A stretch of DNA of 64,000 bases from Streptomyces sp. DH41 (GTDB taxonomy: Bacteria; Actinomycetota; Actinomycetes; Streptomycetales; Streptomycetaceae): NCBI RefSeq assembly GCF_029813785.1, contig NZ_JARVKY010000031.1:1-64000 (forward strand). Direction: 5' to 3'. A program made the translations under genes and the position numbers. The notes below the pieces were generated by a model. It was not told the origin of the DNA. It was given only the letters and a program-made list of their open reading frames with translations, and did no database searches. Position 1 is the first letter of the stretch. Every line of letters starts with the position of its first letter. Positions 12,588-21,332 of the stretch are shown piece after piece.

Positions 12588-13790
12588 GTGGACAAGCCCA
12601 AGGTCGTTCTGGGGGTCAGCGGCGGTATCGCCGCGTACAAAGCCTGTGAGCTGCTGCGCAGATTCACCGAGTCGGGGCACGAGGTCCGGGTCGTCCCCAC
12701 CGCCTCCGCCCTGCACTTCGTCGGTGCCGCCACCTGGTCCGCCCTCTCCGGCCACCCCGTGTCGACCGAGGTGTGGGACGACGTCCACGAGGTCCCGCAC
12801 GTGCGCATCGGCCAGCACGCCGACCTGGTCGTCGTCGCCCCGGCCACCGCGGACATGCTCGCCAAGGCGGCCCACGGCCTCGCCGACGACCTCCTCACCA
12901 ACACGCTGCTCACGGCCCGCTGCCCGGTCGTCTTCGCCCCCGCCATGCACACCGAGATGTGGGAGCACCCGGCCACCCAGGAGAACGTGGCGACGCTGCG
13001 CCGCCGCGGCGCGGTCGTCGTCGAGCCCGCCGTCGGCCGCCTCACCGGCGTCGACACCGGCAAGGGCCGGCTGCCCGACCCGGGCGAGATCTTCGAGGTC
13101 TGCCGCCGGGTGCTCGCCCGCGACGCGGCCGAGCCCGATCTCGCCGGACGCCATGTCGTCGTCAGCGCCGGCGGCACCCGAGAGCCCCTCGACCCGGTCC
13201 GCTTCCTCGGCAACCGCTCCTCCGGCAAGCAGGGCTACGCCCTCGCCCGCACCGCCGCCGCCCGGGGCGCCCGCGTCACGCTGGTCGCGGCGAACGCGTC
13301 GCTGCCGGACCCGGCCGGCGTGGACGTGGTCCCGGTGGGCACGGCCGTGGAACTGCGCGAGGCGATGCTGCGTGCCGCGGCGGACGCCGACGCCGTCGTC
13401 ATGGCCGCCGCGGTCGCGGACTTCCGGCCGGCGACGTACGCCGCCGGGAAGATCAAGAAGAAGGACGACCAGGAGCCCGCGCCGATCACCCTGGTGCGCA
13501 ACCCGGACATCCTCGCGGAGATCTCCGCGGACCGGGCCCGCTCCGGTCAGGTGGTCGTGGGTTTCGCCGCCGAGACCGACGACGTCCTCGCCAACGGCCG
13601 GGCCAAGCTGAAGCGCAAGGGCTGCGACCTCCTCGTGGTCAACGAGGTGGGGGAGCGCAAGACCTTCGGATCCGAGGAGAACGAAGCCGTCGTCCTCGGC
13701 GCCGACGGCAGCGAGACCCCGGTGGCGCACGGCCCGAAGGAAGCCCTGGCCGAAACCGTGTGGGACCTCGTGGCCCGACGGCTCGGCTGA
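12588..13790 (+). CDS. coaBC: Bifunctional phosphopantothenoylcysteine decarboxylase / phosphopantothenate-cysteine ligase
   Basis: CoaBC performs two consecutive steps of coenzyme A synthesis: it joins cysteine to 4'-phosphopantothenate, then decarboxylates the product with FMN. The 400-aa protein has the N-terminal flavoprotein domain (LGVSGGIAAYKACELL at the start, MHTEMWEHP for the active site). The C-terminal ligase domain follows (VSAGGTREPLDPVR, AAVADFRP and KIKK). GTG at 12588 was chosen for its GGGGAGAGA ribosome binding site. An in-frame upstream GTG/ATG at 12549-12554 overlaps the terminator end and is less likely. Confidence 0.94.
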   Translation: MDKPKVVLGVSGGIAAYKACELLRRFTESGHEVRVVPTASALHFVGAATWSALSGHPVSTEVWDDVHEVPHVRIGQHADLVVVAPATADMLAKAAHGLADDLLTNTLLTARCPVVFAPAMHTEMWEHPATQENVATLRRRGAVVVEPAVGRLTGVDTGKGRLPDPGEIFEVCRRVLARDAAEPDLAGRHVVVSAGGTREPLDPVRFLGNRSSGKQGYALARTAAARGARVTLVAANASLPDPAGVDVVPVGTAVELREAMLRAAADADAVVMAAAVADFRPATYAAGKIKKKDDQEPAPITLVRNPDILAEISADRARSGQVVVGFAAETDDVLANGRAKLKRKGCDLLVVNEVGERKTFGSEENEAVVLGADGSETPVAHGPKEALAETVWDLVARRLG

Positions 13791-14030
13791 ATGACCCAAT
13801 CACTCCACCCGGCTCGCGAACCCCGGGCATTGGAGCGTGGCGACCCTGGCCAAGGGTGCTCCGTTCCGGGCAGAATGCCCGTGCCGCAGGTCACAGCCCT
13901 TCCGACAGCCGAGACGGGTGGACCCGTGGCGAAGCGCGACCGATAAACTGTTCTCGGACGTCGCCGGGTGCAGCTCCCCGTGCCGTCCACCAATGATCAG
14001 CCAGCAGCCGCTGCAACCCCAGGGAGCGTT

Positions 14031-15239
14031 GTGTCCCGTCGCCTGTTCACCTCGGAGTCCGTGACCGAGGGTCACCCCGACAAGATCGCTGACCAGATCA
14101 GCGACACCATTCTCGACGCGCTTCTGCGTGAGGACCCGGCCTCCCGGGTCGCCGTCGAAACCCTGATCACCACCGGCCTGGTGCACGTGGCCGGAGAGGT
14201 CACGACCAAGGCCTACGCGGACATCGCCACGCTGGTCCGCGGCAAGATCCTGGAGATCGGCTACGACTCCTCGAAGAAGGGCTTCGACGGCGCCTCCTGC
14301 GGTGTCTCGGTCTCGATCGGCGCGCAGTCCCCGGACATCGCGCAGGGCGTCGACACGGCGTACGAGAACCGGGTCGAGGGCGATGAGGACGAGCTGGACC
14401 GGCAGGGCGCCGGTGACCAGGGCCTGATGTTCGGCTACGCGTCCGACGAGACGCCGACCCTGATGCCGCTGCCGGTCTTCCTGGCGCACCGCCTGTCCAA
14501 GCGCCTGTCGGACGTCCGCAAGAACGGCACGATCCCCTACCTGCGCCCGGACGGCAAGACGCAGGTCACCATCGAGTACGACGGCGACAAGGCCGTCCGC
14601 CTCGACACGGTCGTCGTCTCCTCCCAGCACGCCAGCGACATCGACCTGGAGTCCCTGCTCGCTCCCGACATCAAGGAATTCGTCGTCGAGCCGGAGCTGA
14701 AGGCGCTGCTCGAGGACGGCATCAAGCTCGACACGGAGAACTACCGCCTCCTGGTGAACCCCACCGGCCGCTTCGAGATCGGCGGCCCGATGGGCGACGC
14801 CGGCCTGACCGGCCGCAAGATCATCATCGACACCTACGGCGGCATGGCCCGCCACGGCGGTGGCGCCTTCTCCGGCAAGGACCCGTCCAAGGTCGACCGC
14901 TCCGCCGCCTACGCGATGCGCTGGGTCGCCAAGAACGTCGTCGCCGCGGGCCTCGCCGCCCGCTGCGAGGTCCAGGTCGCCTACGCCATCGGCAAGGCCG
15001 AGCCGGTCGGCCTCTTCGTGGAGACCTTCGGCACCGCCAAGATCGACACCGAGAAGATCGAGAAGGCGATCGACGAGGTCTTCGACCTCCGCCCGGCCGC
15101 CATCATCCGCGACCTCGACCTGCTCCGCCCGATCTACGCCCAGACCGCGGCGTACGGCCACTTCGGCCGTGAGCTGCCCGACTTCACGTGGGAGCGCACC
15201 GACCGCGTGGACGCGCTGCGGCAGGCGGCGGGACTGTAG
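14031..15239 (+). CDS. metK: S-adenosylmethionine synthetase
   Basis: MetK makes S-adenosylmethionine from methionine and ATP; extra SAM stimulates antibiotic production in Streptomyces. The 402-aa protein has the signatures SVTEGHPDKIADQISD, GAGDQGLMFGYA and HGGGAFSGKDPSKVDRS, with normal full length. The GTG start is preceded by AGGGAG. The 240-bp gap upstream holds a possible -10 region (GATAAACT near 13941-13948) but no SAM-riboswitch sequence that I recognise. A terminator hairpin follows. Confidence 0.97.
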   Translation: MSRRLFTSESVTEGHPDKIADQISDTILDALLREDPASRVAVETLITTGLVHVAGEVTTKAYADIATLVRGKILEIGYDSSKKGFDGASCGVSVSIGAQSPDIAQGVDTAYENRVEGDEDELDRQGAGDQGLMFGYASDETPTLMPLPVFLAHRLSKRLSDVRKNGTIPYLRPDGKTQVTIEYDGDKAVRLDTVVVSSQHASDIDLESLLAPDIKEFVVEPELKALLEDGIKLDTENYRLLVNPTGRFEIGGPMGDAGLTGRKIIIDTYGGMARHGGGAFSGKDPSKVDRSAAYAMRWVAKNVVAAGLAARCEVQVAYAIGKAEPVGLFVETFGTAKIDTEKIEKAIDEVFDLRPAAIIRDLDLLRPIYAQTAAYGHFGRELPDFTWERTDRVDALRQAAGL

Positions 15240-15265
15240 GGCATCCGAGGCCCGACGGCACGTCA

Positions 15266-15302
15266 CGAGGCCCGGTGTCCCCGGTGGGGGCGCCGGGCCT
15301 CG
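15266..15302 (+). terminator. Terminator after metK
   Basis: The 10-bp stem CGAGGCCCGG / CCGGGCCTCG encloses a 17-nt loop that can itself pair (CCCC with GGGG). It lies 26 bp past the metK stop and 91 bp before the priA start. Confidence 0.75.
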
Positions 15303-15393
15303 GCGTGTCCGCGGGCGGGCAGGGCAGGCATGGGGCGCGGGGTGCGCGCCCGGGCACCGTCGTTTGTCAGTGGTCTTTGGTAGGAATGCAGGT

Positions 15394-17544
15394 GTGAGCA
15401 GCGAGAACGAACCGGCGGAGGGTGGCGCTCAGGACGCGCCGCCCGAGCAGCTCGCGCTCATCCGGGAGAGCGTGCGCAAGGCCAGGACACCGCGGGCCAA
15501 GCCGCGGACCTGGCGTGGAGCCGCGCTCGCCAAGGAATTGCCCGTCGCCCGGGTCCTGGTCGACAAGGGTGTCCTCCACCTCGACCGGTACTTCGACTAC
15601 GCCGTGCCCGAGGAGCTCGACGCCGACGCCCAGCCCGGTGTGCGGGTGCGGGTGCGGTTCGGGGCCGGGCGGCACCGGGTGCGGGACGGGCGGCGCGAGG
15701 GCGGGGGACTCATCGACGGGTTCCTCGTCGAGCGGCTCGCCGAGTCCGACTACTCGGGCCCGCTGGCCGCGCTGGCCCAGGTCGTCTCGCCGGAGCGGGT
15801 CCTCGACCAGGAGCTGCTGGGACTCGTGCGGGCGGTCGCCGACCGCTACGCGGGCAGCCTCGCCGACGTACTCCAGCTCGCCGTACCACCGCGCAACGCG
15901 CGCGCCGAGAAGCGGACGTCACCGGAGCCGCTGCCGGTGCCTCCGGTGCCCGAGCCGGGGTCCTGGACGCGGTACGAGCAGGGGGCCGCGTTCGTGGCGG
16001 CCCTCGCCTCGGGGGGTGCGCCGCGTGCGGTGTGGAACGCGTTGCCCGGCCCGGGGTGGAGCGAGGAGCTGGCGCGGGCCGTGGCGGCGACGCTGGCCTC
16101 CGGCCGGGGCGCGCTCGTCGTCCTCCCGGACGGGCGGGCCGTCGCCCGCGCGGACGCGGCGCTGACCGCCCTGCTGGGCGAGGGGCGGCACGCGGTGCTC
16201 ACCGCGGACGCCGGGCCGGAGAAGCGGTACGCGCAGTGGCTCGCGGTACGCCGGGGGGCCGTACGGGCCGCCATCGGGACCCGGGCCGCCATGTTCGCGC
16301 CGGTGCGGGACCTCGGGCTGGTCGCCCTCTGGGACGACGGTGACGACAGTCACAGCGAGCTTCACGCCCCGCAGCCCCACGCGCGCGAGGTACTGCTGCT
16401 GCGTGCCGCCCAGGACAGGTGCGCCTTCCTGCTGGGCGGCTGGAACTGCACCGTGGAGGCCGCCCAGCTCGTGGAGACCGGCTGGGCCCGGCCGCTGGTC
16501 GCCGCGCGGGAGCAGGTGCGGGCCGCCGCTCCGCTCGTACGGACCGTGGGGGACCAGGACCTGGCCCGGGACGAGGCCGCCCGGGCCGCGCGGCTGCCGA
16601 CCCTCGCCTGGCAGGTCGTCCGGGACGGGCTGCGGCAGGGGCCGGTGCTCGTGCAGGTGCCCCGGCGGGGCTACGTACCGCGGATGGCGTGCGCCGCGTG
16701 CCGGACGCCCGCGCGGTGCCGGCACTGCTCCGGGCCGTTGGAGGGCCAGGAGTCCCGGGCCGCGCTGCGGTGCGGGTGGTGCGGGCGGGAGGAGGGCGGC
16801 TGGCACTGCCCGGAGTGCGGGGCCTTCCGGCTGCGCGCGCAGATCGTGGGGGCGCGGCGCACCGCCGAGGAACTGGGGCGCGCCTTCCCGGCGGTGCCGG
16901 TGCGCACCTCCGGGCGCGAGCATGTGCTGGACACCGTGTCCGAGGCCCCCGCGCTGGTCGTGAGCACCCCGGGCGCCGAGCCCGTCGCCGAGGGCGGCTA
17001 CGCGGCCGCCCTGCTGCTCGACGGCTGGGCGATGCTCGGCCGGCCCGACCTGCGCGCCGGCGAGGACGCGCTGCGGCGCTGGCTGGCCGCCGCCGCCCTG
17101 GTGCGCCCGCAGAGCGCCGGGGGGACGGTCGTCGCGGTCGCCGAGCCCACTCTGCGGCCGGTGCAGGCGCTGGTGCGCTGGGACCCCGTCGGCCACGCGG
17201 TGCGGGAACTGGCCGAGCGGGCCGAACTGGGCTTCCCGCCGGTGTCGCGGATGGCGGCCGTGGCGGGACCGGCGGAGGCGGTGACCGGGTTCCTCCGTGC
17301 CGTCGAGTTGCCGCCCGAGGCCGAGGTGCTCGGCCCGGTGCCGTTGCCGGTCACGGCGGCGGGGCGTCCGCGACGGGTGGGGGCGCCGCCGCCCGGGGAG
17401 CACTGGGAGCGGGCGCTGGTCCGGGTGCCACCGGGGCGCGGGGCGGCGTTGGCCGGTGCGCTGAAGGCCGCTCAGGCGGCGCGGATGGCGCGGGGGAGCG
17501 AGGGCGCGGTATGGGTGCGGATCGATCCGCCCGACATCGGGTGA
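15394..17544 (+). CDS. priA: PriA-like primosomal protein N' with degenerate helicase motifs
   Basis: PriA recognises stalled forks and reloads the replicative helicase. This 716-aa protein keeps the N-terminal DNA-binding domain and eight cysteines of the zinc-binding region (CAACRTPARCRHC...CGWCGREEGGWHCPEC, about residues 430-475). The helicase motor is eroded: where Walker A GxGKT should be it reads PGPGWSEEL, and the DEEH box is replaced by LWDDGDDS. Loss of these motifs is known for actinobacterial PriA, so it probably acts as a structural loader and not an active helicase. The GTG start follows metK by 154 bp. Confidence 0.9.
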   Translation: MSSENEPAEGGAQDAPPEQLALIRESVRKARTPRAKPRTWRGAALAKELPVARVLVDKGVLHLDRYFDYAVPEELDADAQPGVRVRVRFGAGRHRVRDGRREGGGLIDGFLVERLAESDYSGPLAALAQVVSPERVLDQELLGLVRAVADRYAGSLADVLQLAVPPRNARAEKRTSPEPLPVPPVPEPGSWTRYEQGAAFVAALASGGAPRAVWNALPGPGWSEELARAVAATLASGRGALVVLPDGRAVARADAALTALLGEGRHAVLTADAGPEKRYAQWLAVRRGAVRAAIGTRAAMFAPVRDLGLVALWDDGDDSHSELHAPQPHAREVLLLRAAQDRCAFLLGGWNCTVEAAQLVETGWARPLVAAREQVRAAAPLVRTVGDQDLARDEAARAARLPTLAWQVVRDGLRQGPVLVQVPRRGYVPRMACAACRTPARCRHCSGPLEGQESRAALRCGWCGREEGGWHCPECGAFRLRAQIVGARRTAEELGRAFPAVPVRTSGREHVLDTVSEAPALVVSTPGAEPVAEGGYAAALLLDGWAMLGRPDLRAGEDALRRWLAAAALVRPQSAGGTVVAVAEPTLRPVQALVRWDPVGHAVRELAERAELGFPPVSRMAAVAGPAEAVTGFLRAVELPPEAEVLGPVPLPVTAAGRPRRVGAPPPGEHWERALVRVPPGRGAALAGALKAAQAARMARGSEGAVWVRIDPPDIG

Positions 17545-17627
17545 AACGGGTGCAGGGGTGCGCGGAGGTGTGCACGCGCGTGGACGCGTACACATGCGCG
17601 GAGGTGTGGCGGAGTCGTACACGCGGA

Positions 17628-17668
17628 AGCCCGCTGTCGTCCCGCGTGCACCGGGAGGACAGCGGGCT
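17628..17668. terminator. Bidirectional terminator between convergent genes
   Basis: A 17-bp inverted repeat with one mismatch (AGCCCGCTGTCGTCCCG against its complement) encloses a 7-nt loop. It lies between the convergent ends of priA (17544) and the HTH gene (17725), where it can stop transcription from both sides. Confidence 0.8.
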
Positions 17669-17724
17669 GGGGGGAGTCCTTGTGACCAGTCGCGGTGGCC
17701 GGTCGCTGTGGTCAGCCGTTGTGG

Positions 17725-18276
17725 TCAGCCGTTGCGCGGGCCGGGGAAGGCGGTCGGCCGGACGTCGTCGCGCAGGGCCGGACTGCCCGCCGTCGGCTGG
17801 GTCGGCATGGAACGGGCCGCCGGGACCGTGGGTACGACGGGGAGGCCGGAGCCCACGTCGACCGGGCGGGTGTCCGCCGGCTCCGGTGCGTGCTCGGGGG
17901 TCTCGGCGGCGGGCGCGGACTGGGCCGCGGCGCGACGCGAGCCGTAGCGGCGGTGCACCGCCTGCTTGGTGACGCCGAGTGCGGAGCCCACCGCGTCCCA
18001 CGAGAAGCCGAGCGAACGGTCGAAGTCCACGGCTGCCGTGACCAGGGTCTCGACACTGTCCCGCAGTTCCTGGGCGAGACGGACCGTCGGGGCGGGAGCA
18101 CGTCCGTAGACGACGAAGCCCGCGGAGGGGCCGGAGCGGCGCGGGCGGTAGACGTTGCCCAGCTGGGCGGTGAGGGTGCGCAGTGCGTCCACCTGCCGGC
18201 GGACCCGCTCGATGTCCCGCACCAGCAAGTGCAGGCTGGCCCGAGCCTGGGCGTCGTGGGTTGCGTGGTCGGCCAT
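17725..18276 (-). CDS. Putative DNA-binding protein with C-terminal-half HTH
   Basis: A 183-aa protein of unknown role. The first 60 residues look alpha-helical (LHLLVRDIERVRRQVDALRTL). A helix-turn-helix-like stretch, FSWDAVGSALGVTKQAVHRRYG, lies near residues 105-126. The tail after about 130 is Pro/Ala-rich and probably disordered. The HTH ending in QAVHRRYG suits an actinobacterial regulator that binds DNA through a single HTH. ATG at 18276 was chosen over a TTG two codons upstream because GAGAGG lies 7 nt before it. It is transcribed against priA and away from fmt. Confidence 0.75.
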   Translation of the reverse strand: MADHATHDAQARASLHLLVRDIERVRRQVDALRTLTAQLGNVYRPRRSGPSAGFVVYGRAPAPTVRLAQELRDSVETLVTAAVDFDRSLGFSWDAVGSALGVTKQAVHRRYGSRRAAAQSAPAAETPEHAPEPADTRPVDVGSGLPVVPTVPAARSMPTQPTAGSPALRDDVRPTAFPGPRNG

Positions 18277-18580
18277 GAACAAGCCTCTCGAACCGGCGTT
18301 GAAAGGAATCGGGCCGCGCGGGCGGCTCGGTGGTCAACTCTTTCTTGACCAACGCGTGGGCGCTCCGCTGGTCACGGGGTGGGGGCGTGCGGGTGCACGC
18401 GTGCGCCCCTCGGCCTGCGGCCTCGGGGTTTCCCACCCGCGCGCCACTCGTTCGAAGTCGGCCGGGAGGCCGGGCTCTCCCGTGAGGGTGCCGCGCCGTC
18501 GGCGGCTTTCCGTCCGGGGCGGGCTCGTAGACTGGTGCGCTGCCCAGCATCCGCCCCCGCCCGAGAGGCCCGTCCCACCC

Positions 18581-19513
18581 ATGAAGCTCGTCTTCGCCGG
18601 CACCCCCGAGGTCGCCGTTCCCGCCCTGGACGCCCTGATCGCCTCCGAGCGCCACGAGGTGGCCGCCGTCGTCACGCGGCCCGACGCCCCGGCCGGGCGC
18701 GGGCGCCGGCTGGTCGCCTCTCCCGTGGCCGAGCGGGCGCAGGAGGCCGGGGTCGAGGTGCTCAGGCCCGCGAAGCCGCGCGACCCCGAGTTCCTGGAAC
18801 GGCTGCGCGAGATCGCGCCCGACTGCTGTCCGGTCGTCGCCTACGGAGCCCTGCTGCCCCGCGTCGCCCTGGACGTCCCCGCCCGCGGCTGGGTCAACCT
18901 GCACTTCTCACTGCTGCCCGCCTGGCGCGGCGCCGCTCCCGTCCAGCACGCGCTCATGGCGGGCGACGAGATCACCGGGGCGTCCACCTTCCTGATCGAG
19001 GAGGGCCTGGACTCCGGCCCCGTCTACGGGACGGTCACCGAGACCGTCCGCCCCACCGACACCAGCGGCGACCTGCTGACCCGGCTCGCTCTCGCCGGTG
19101 CCGGGCTGCTCGCCGCCACCATGGACGGCATCGAGGACGGCAGCCTGGAGGCCGTTGCGCAGCCGGCGGACGGCATCACCCTCGCCCCGAAGATCACCGT
19201 CGAGGACGCCCGGGTCGACTGGGCGGCCCCGGCGCTGCGCGTCGACCGGGTGGTGCGCGGCTGCACCCCGGCCCCCGGCGCCTGGACCACCTTCCGCGGT
19301 GAGCGGCTCAAGCTCGTGCAGGCCCACCCCGTCGCCGACCGGACGGATCTCGCCCCCGGGCAGCTCGCCGCCGGCAAGAACAACGTGTACGTCGGCACCG
19401 GCTCGTACGCGGTCGAGCTGCTGTGGGTGCAGGCCCAGGGCAAGAAGCCGATGCGGGCCGCGGACTGGGCGCGCGGCGCGCGGATCGGCGAGGGCGAGTC
19501 GCTCGGCGCCTGA
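18581..19513 (+). CDS. fmt: Methionyl-tRNA formyltransferase
   Basis: Fmt formylates the initiator methionyl-tRNA with 10-formyltetrahydrofolate before translation begins. The 310-aa protein starts MKLVFAGTPEVAVPALDAL. It has the catalytic signature NLHFSLLPAWRGAAPVQ near residues 106-122 (Asn, His and downstream Asp) and the C-terminal OB-like tRNA-binding domain from about 210. The ATG start gives exactly the family N-terminus. rsmB follows about 110 bp downstream, an arrangement conserved in many bacteria. Confidence 0.95.
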   Translation: MKLVFAGTPEVAVPALDALIASERHEVAAVVTRPDAPAGRGRRLVASPVAERAQEAGVEVLRPAKPRDPEFLERLREIAPDCCPVVAYGALLPRVALDVPARGWVNLHFSLLPAWRGAAPVQHALMAGDEITGASTFLIEEGLDSGPVYGTVTETVRPTDTSGDLLTRLALAGAGLLAATMDGIEDGSLEAVAQPADGITLAPKITVEDARVDWAAPALRVDRVVRGCTPAPGAWTTFRGERLKLVQAHPVADRTDLAPGQLAAGKNNVYVGTGSYAVELLWVQAQGKKPMRAADWARGARIGEGESLGA

Positions 19514-19554
19514 CCTGCGCCTCCGCATCACCGCTCACCGGCCCGGCGTACGCT

Positions 19555-19594
19555 GGTGAGCGCACTTCACGCGTGGTGAGCGCACTTCACGCGT
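19555..19594 (+). repeat. Perfect 20-bp tandem duplication upstream of rsmB
   Basis: Two identical, directly adjoining copies of GGTGAGCGCACTTCACGCGT lie at 19555-19574 and 19575-19594, ending 29 bp before the rsmB start. Each copy contains the dyad GTGA-n7-TCAC. It may be a duplicated operator or just a recent slippage event. Confidence 0.9.
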
Positions 19595-19623
19595 ACGTCA
19601 CCCCACACCCGGAGCACCTTTTC

Positions 19624-21051
19624 GTGAGCGAGCAGCCTCGTCGTCCCCGCAAGCCCGGCAAGCCGTACCGCAGGCCCCAGAAGGACCCCGTCCGCCTCCT
19701 CGCCTTCGAGGCGCTCAGGGCCGTGGACGAGCGGGACGCGTACGCCAACCTGGTGCTGCCCCCGTTGCTGCGCAAGGCGCGGGAGAAGGAGGGGCCCGAG
19801 AAGTTCGACGCCCGGGACGCGGCCCTCGCGACGGAGCTGGTGTACGGGACGCTGCGCCGGCAGGGGACGTACGACGCGGTCATCGCCGACTGCGTCGACC
19901 GGCCGCTGCGGGAGGTCGACCCGCCGGTGCTGGACGTGCTCAGCCTCGGTGTCCACCAACTGCTCGGGACCCGCATCCCGACCCACGCCGCGGTGTCCGC
20001 CTCCGTGGAACTGGCCCGGGTCGTGCTCGGCGACGGGCGGGCCAAGTTCGTCAACGCCGTGCTGCGCAAGGTGGCGCGGGACGACCTCGACGGGTGGCTG
20101 GAGCGGGTCGCCCCGCCCTGGGACGAGGACCCCGAGGACCACCTCGCCGTCGTGCACTCGCACCCGCGCTGGGTCGTCTCCGCGCTGTGGGACTCGCTCG
20201 GCGGCGGCCGGGCCGGCATCGAGGAACTGCTGGCCGCCGACAACGAGCGGCCCGCGGTCACCCTGGTCGCCCGCCCCGGACGGGCCACGGCCGACGAGCT
20301 GCTGGGCGAGGAGGCCGCCGTACCGGGACGCTGGTCGCCGTACGCCGTGCGGCTGAGTGAGGGCGGCGAGCCCGGGGCCGTGGAGGCCGTACGGGAGAAC
20401 CGGGCCGGCGTGCAGGACGAGGGCAGTCAGCTCGTCGCCCTCGCGCTGGCGAACGCGCCCCTGGACGGGCCGGACCGGCGCTGGCTGGACGGATGTGCCG
20501 GGCCGGGCGGCAAGGCCGCGCTCCTCGGCGCGCTGGCCGCCGAGCGGGGTGCCTTCCTGCTCGCCTCCGAGAAGCAGCCGCACCGGGCCGGGCTGGTGGC
20601 CAGGGCGCTGGACGGAAACCCGGGGCCGTACCAGGTGATCGCGGCCGACGGGACCCGCCCGGCGTGGCGGCCCGGCAGCTTCGACCGCGTCCTGGTCGAC
20701 GTGCCGTGCACCGGACTCGGCGCCCTGCGCCGCCGCCCCGAGGCGCGCTGGCGGCGCCGACCCGAGGACCTCGACGGATTCGCCCCGCTCCAGCGGGGGC
20801 TGCTGCGCAGTGCCCTGGAGGCCGTACGGATCGGCGGCGTCGTCGGCTACGCGACCTGCTCCCCGCACCTGGCGGAGACCCGGGCCGTCGTCGCCGACGT
20901 GCTCAAGCAGTTCCCCGACACCGAACTGCTCGACGCCCGGCCGCTGCTGCCCGGCGTACCGGACCTGGGCGACGGACCCGACATCCAGCTGTGGCCGCAC
21001 CTGCACGGAACCGACGCCATGTATCTGGCGCTCGTCCGCCGGACCGGGTGA
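19624..21051 (+). CDS. rsmB: 16S rRNA (cytosine-967 C5) methyltransferase RsmB (Sun/Fmu)
   Basis: RsmB methylates cytosine 967 of 16S rRNA with SAM. The 475-aa protein has a basic N-terminal tail, a NusB-like RNA-binding domain (about 20-160) and a Rossmann methyltransferase domain. The SAM site is DGCAGPGGKAALL; the two catalytic cysteines lie in VDVPCTGLGALRRRPEARW and GYATCSPHLAET. GTG at 19624 has GGAG about 10 nt upstream. Longer upstream reading is unlikely because it crosses the tandem repeat. Confidence 0.93.
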   Translation: MSEQPRRPRKPGKPYRRPQKDPVRLLAFEALRAVDERDAYANLVLPPLLRKAREKEGPEKFDARDAALATELVYGTLRRQGTYDAVIADCVDRPLREVDPPVLDVLSLGVHQLLGTRIPTHAAVSASVELARVVLGDGRAKFVNAVLRKVARDDLDGWLERVAPPWDEDPEDHLAVVHSHPRWVVSALWDSLGGGRAGIEELLAADNERPAVTLVARPGRATADELLGEEAAVPGRWSPYAVRLSEGGEPGAVEAVRENRAGVQDEGSQLVALALANAPLDGPDRRWLDGCAGPGGKAALLGALAAERGAFLLASEKQPHRAGLVARALDGNPGPYQVIAADGTRPAWRPGSFDRVLVDVPCTGLGALRRRPEARWRRRPEDLDGFAPLQRGLLRSALEAVRIGGVVGYATCSPHLAETRAVVADVLKQFPDTELLDARPLLPGVPDLGDGPDIQLWPHLHGTDAMYLALVRRTG

Positions 21052-21270
21052 CGCACGACGGGCGGCGGGTCAGGAACAAGGGAGGACGGTCGCGGTCGAC
21101 GGGTGCGCGATGGACCCGCACGGTGAAGGTCAGGCCCACGTTCTCCAGGTGAGGCCGAGGGTCCGGCCCGACGCCTCGGCGCGGGCCTCCGCCAGCTCGC
21201 CCCGGACCTGACGGATCACCTCGGCCAGTCCCACGAACCCCGGTTCGTCCGTCAATTCTCCGCCGTACAA
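21052..21270 (-). pseudogene. Broken trypsin-co-occurring (Trypco2-like) domain gene
   Basis: Reading leftward from a TTG at 21270 (with AGAGGTGA upstream), the frame gives FVGLAEVIRQVRGELAEARA and then stops early at 21130. In the next frame the match continues as ENVGLTFTVRVHRAP. Adding one C near 21150 (CTCAC to CTCCAC) joins the two into LGLHLENVGLTFTV. This resembles the small Trypco2 domain whose genes sit beside trypsin-like proteases, and here it is divergent from just such a gene. Even the repaired frame runs on into rsmB antisense, so the 3' end also appears lost. The gene may be a relic or a sequencing error. Confidence 0.5.
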
Positions 21271-21285
21271 GGCCCGTTCACCTCT

Positions 21286-21325
21286 TGTCGCACCAGTATG
21301 CGACAGGAGCACACGCCCGTATAGT
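21286..21325 (+). promoter_or_regulatory. Promoter and palindromic operator of the protease-kinase operon
   Basis: A perfect dyad TGTCGCA-CCAGTA-TGCGACA (21286-21305) lies just upstream of a good -10 hexamer TATAGT (21320-21325). The -10 sits 7 nt before the ATG of the trypsin-like gene, so the mRNA is probably leaderless. The dyad covers the -35 region, where a repressor would block initiation. It also lies near the start of the divergent broken gene. Confidence 0.6.
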
Positions 21326-21332
21326 TCCGTTC

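Noticed and set aside
13791..14030. Possible SAM riboswitch before metK
   Set aside because: No SAM-I, SAM-II or SAM-IV conserved core that I can recognise; only a promoter-like -10 region is seen.
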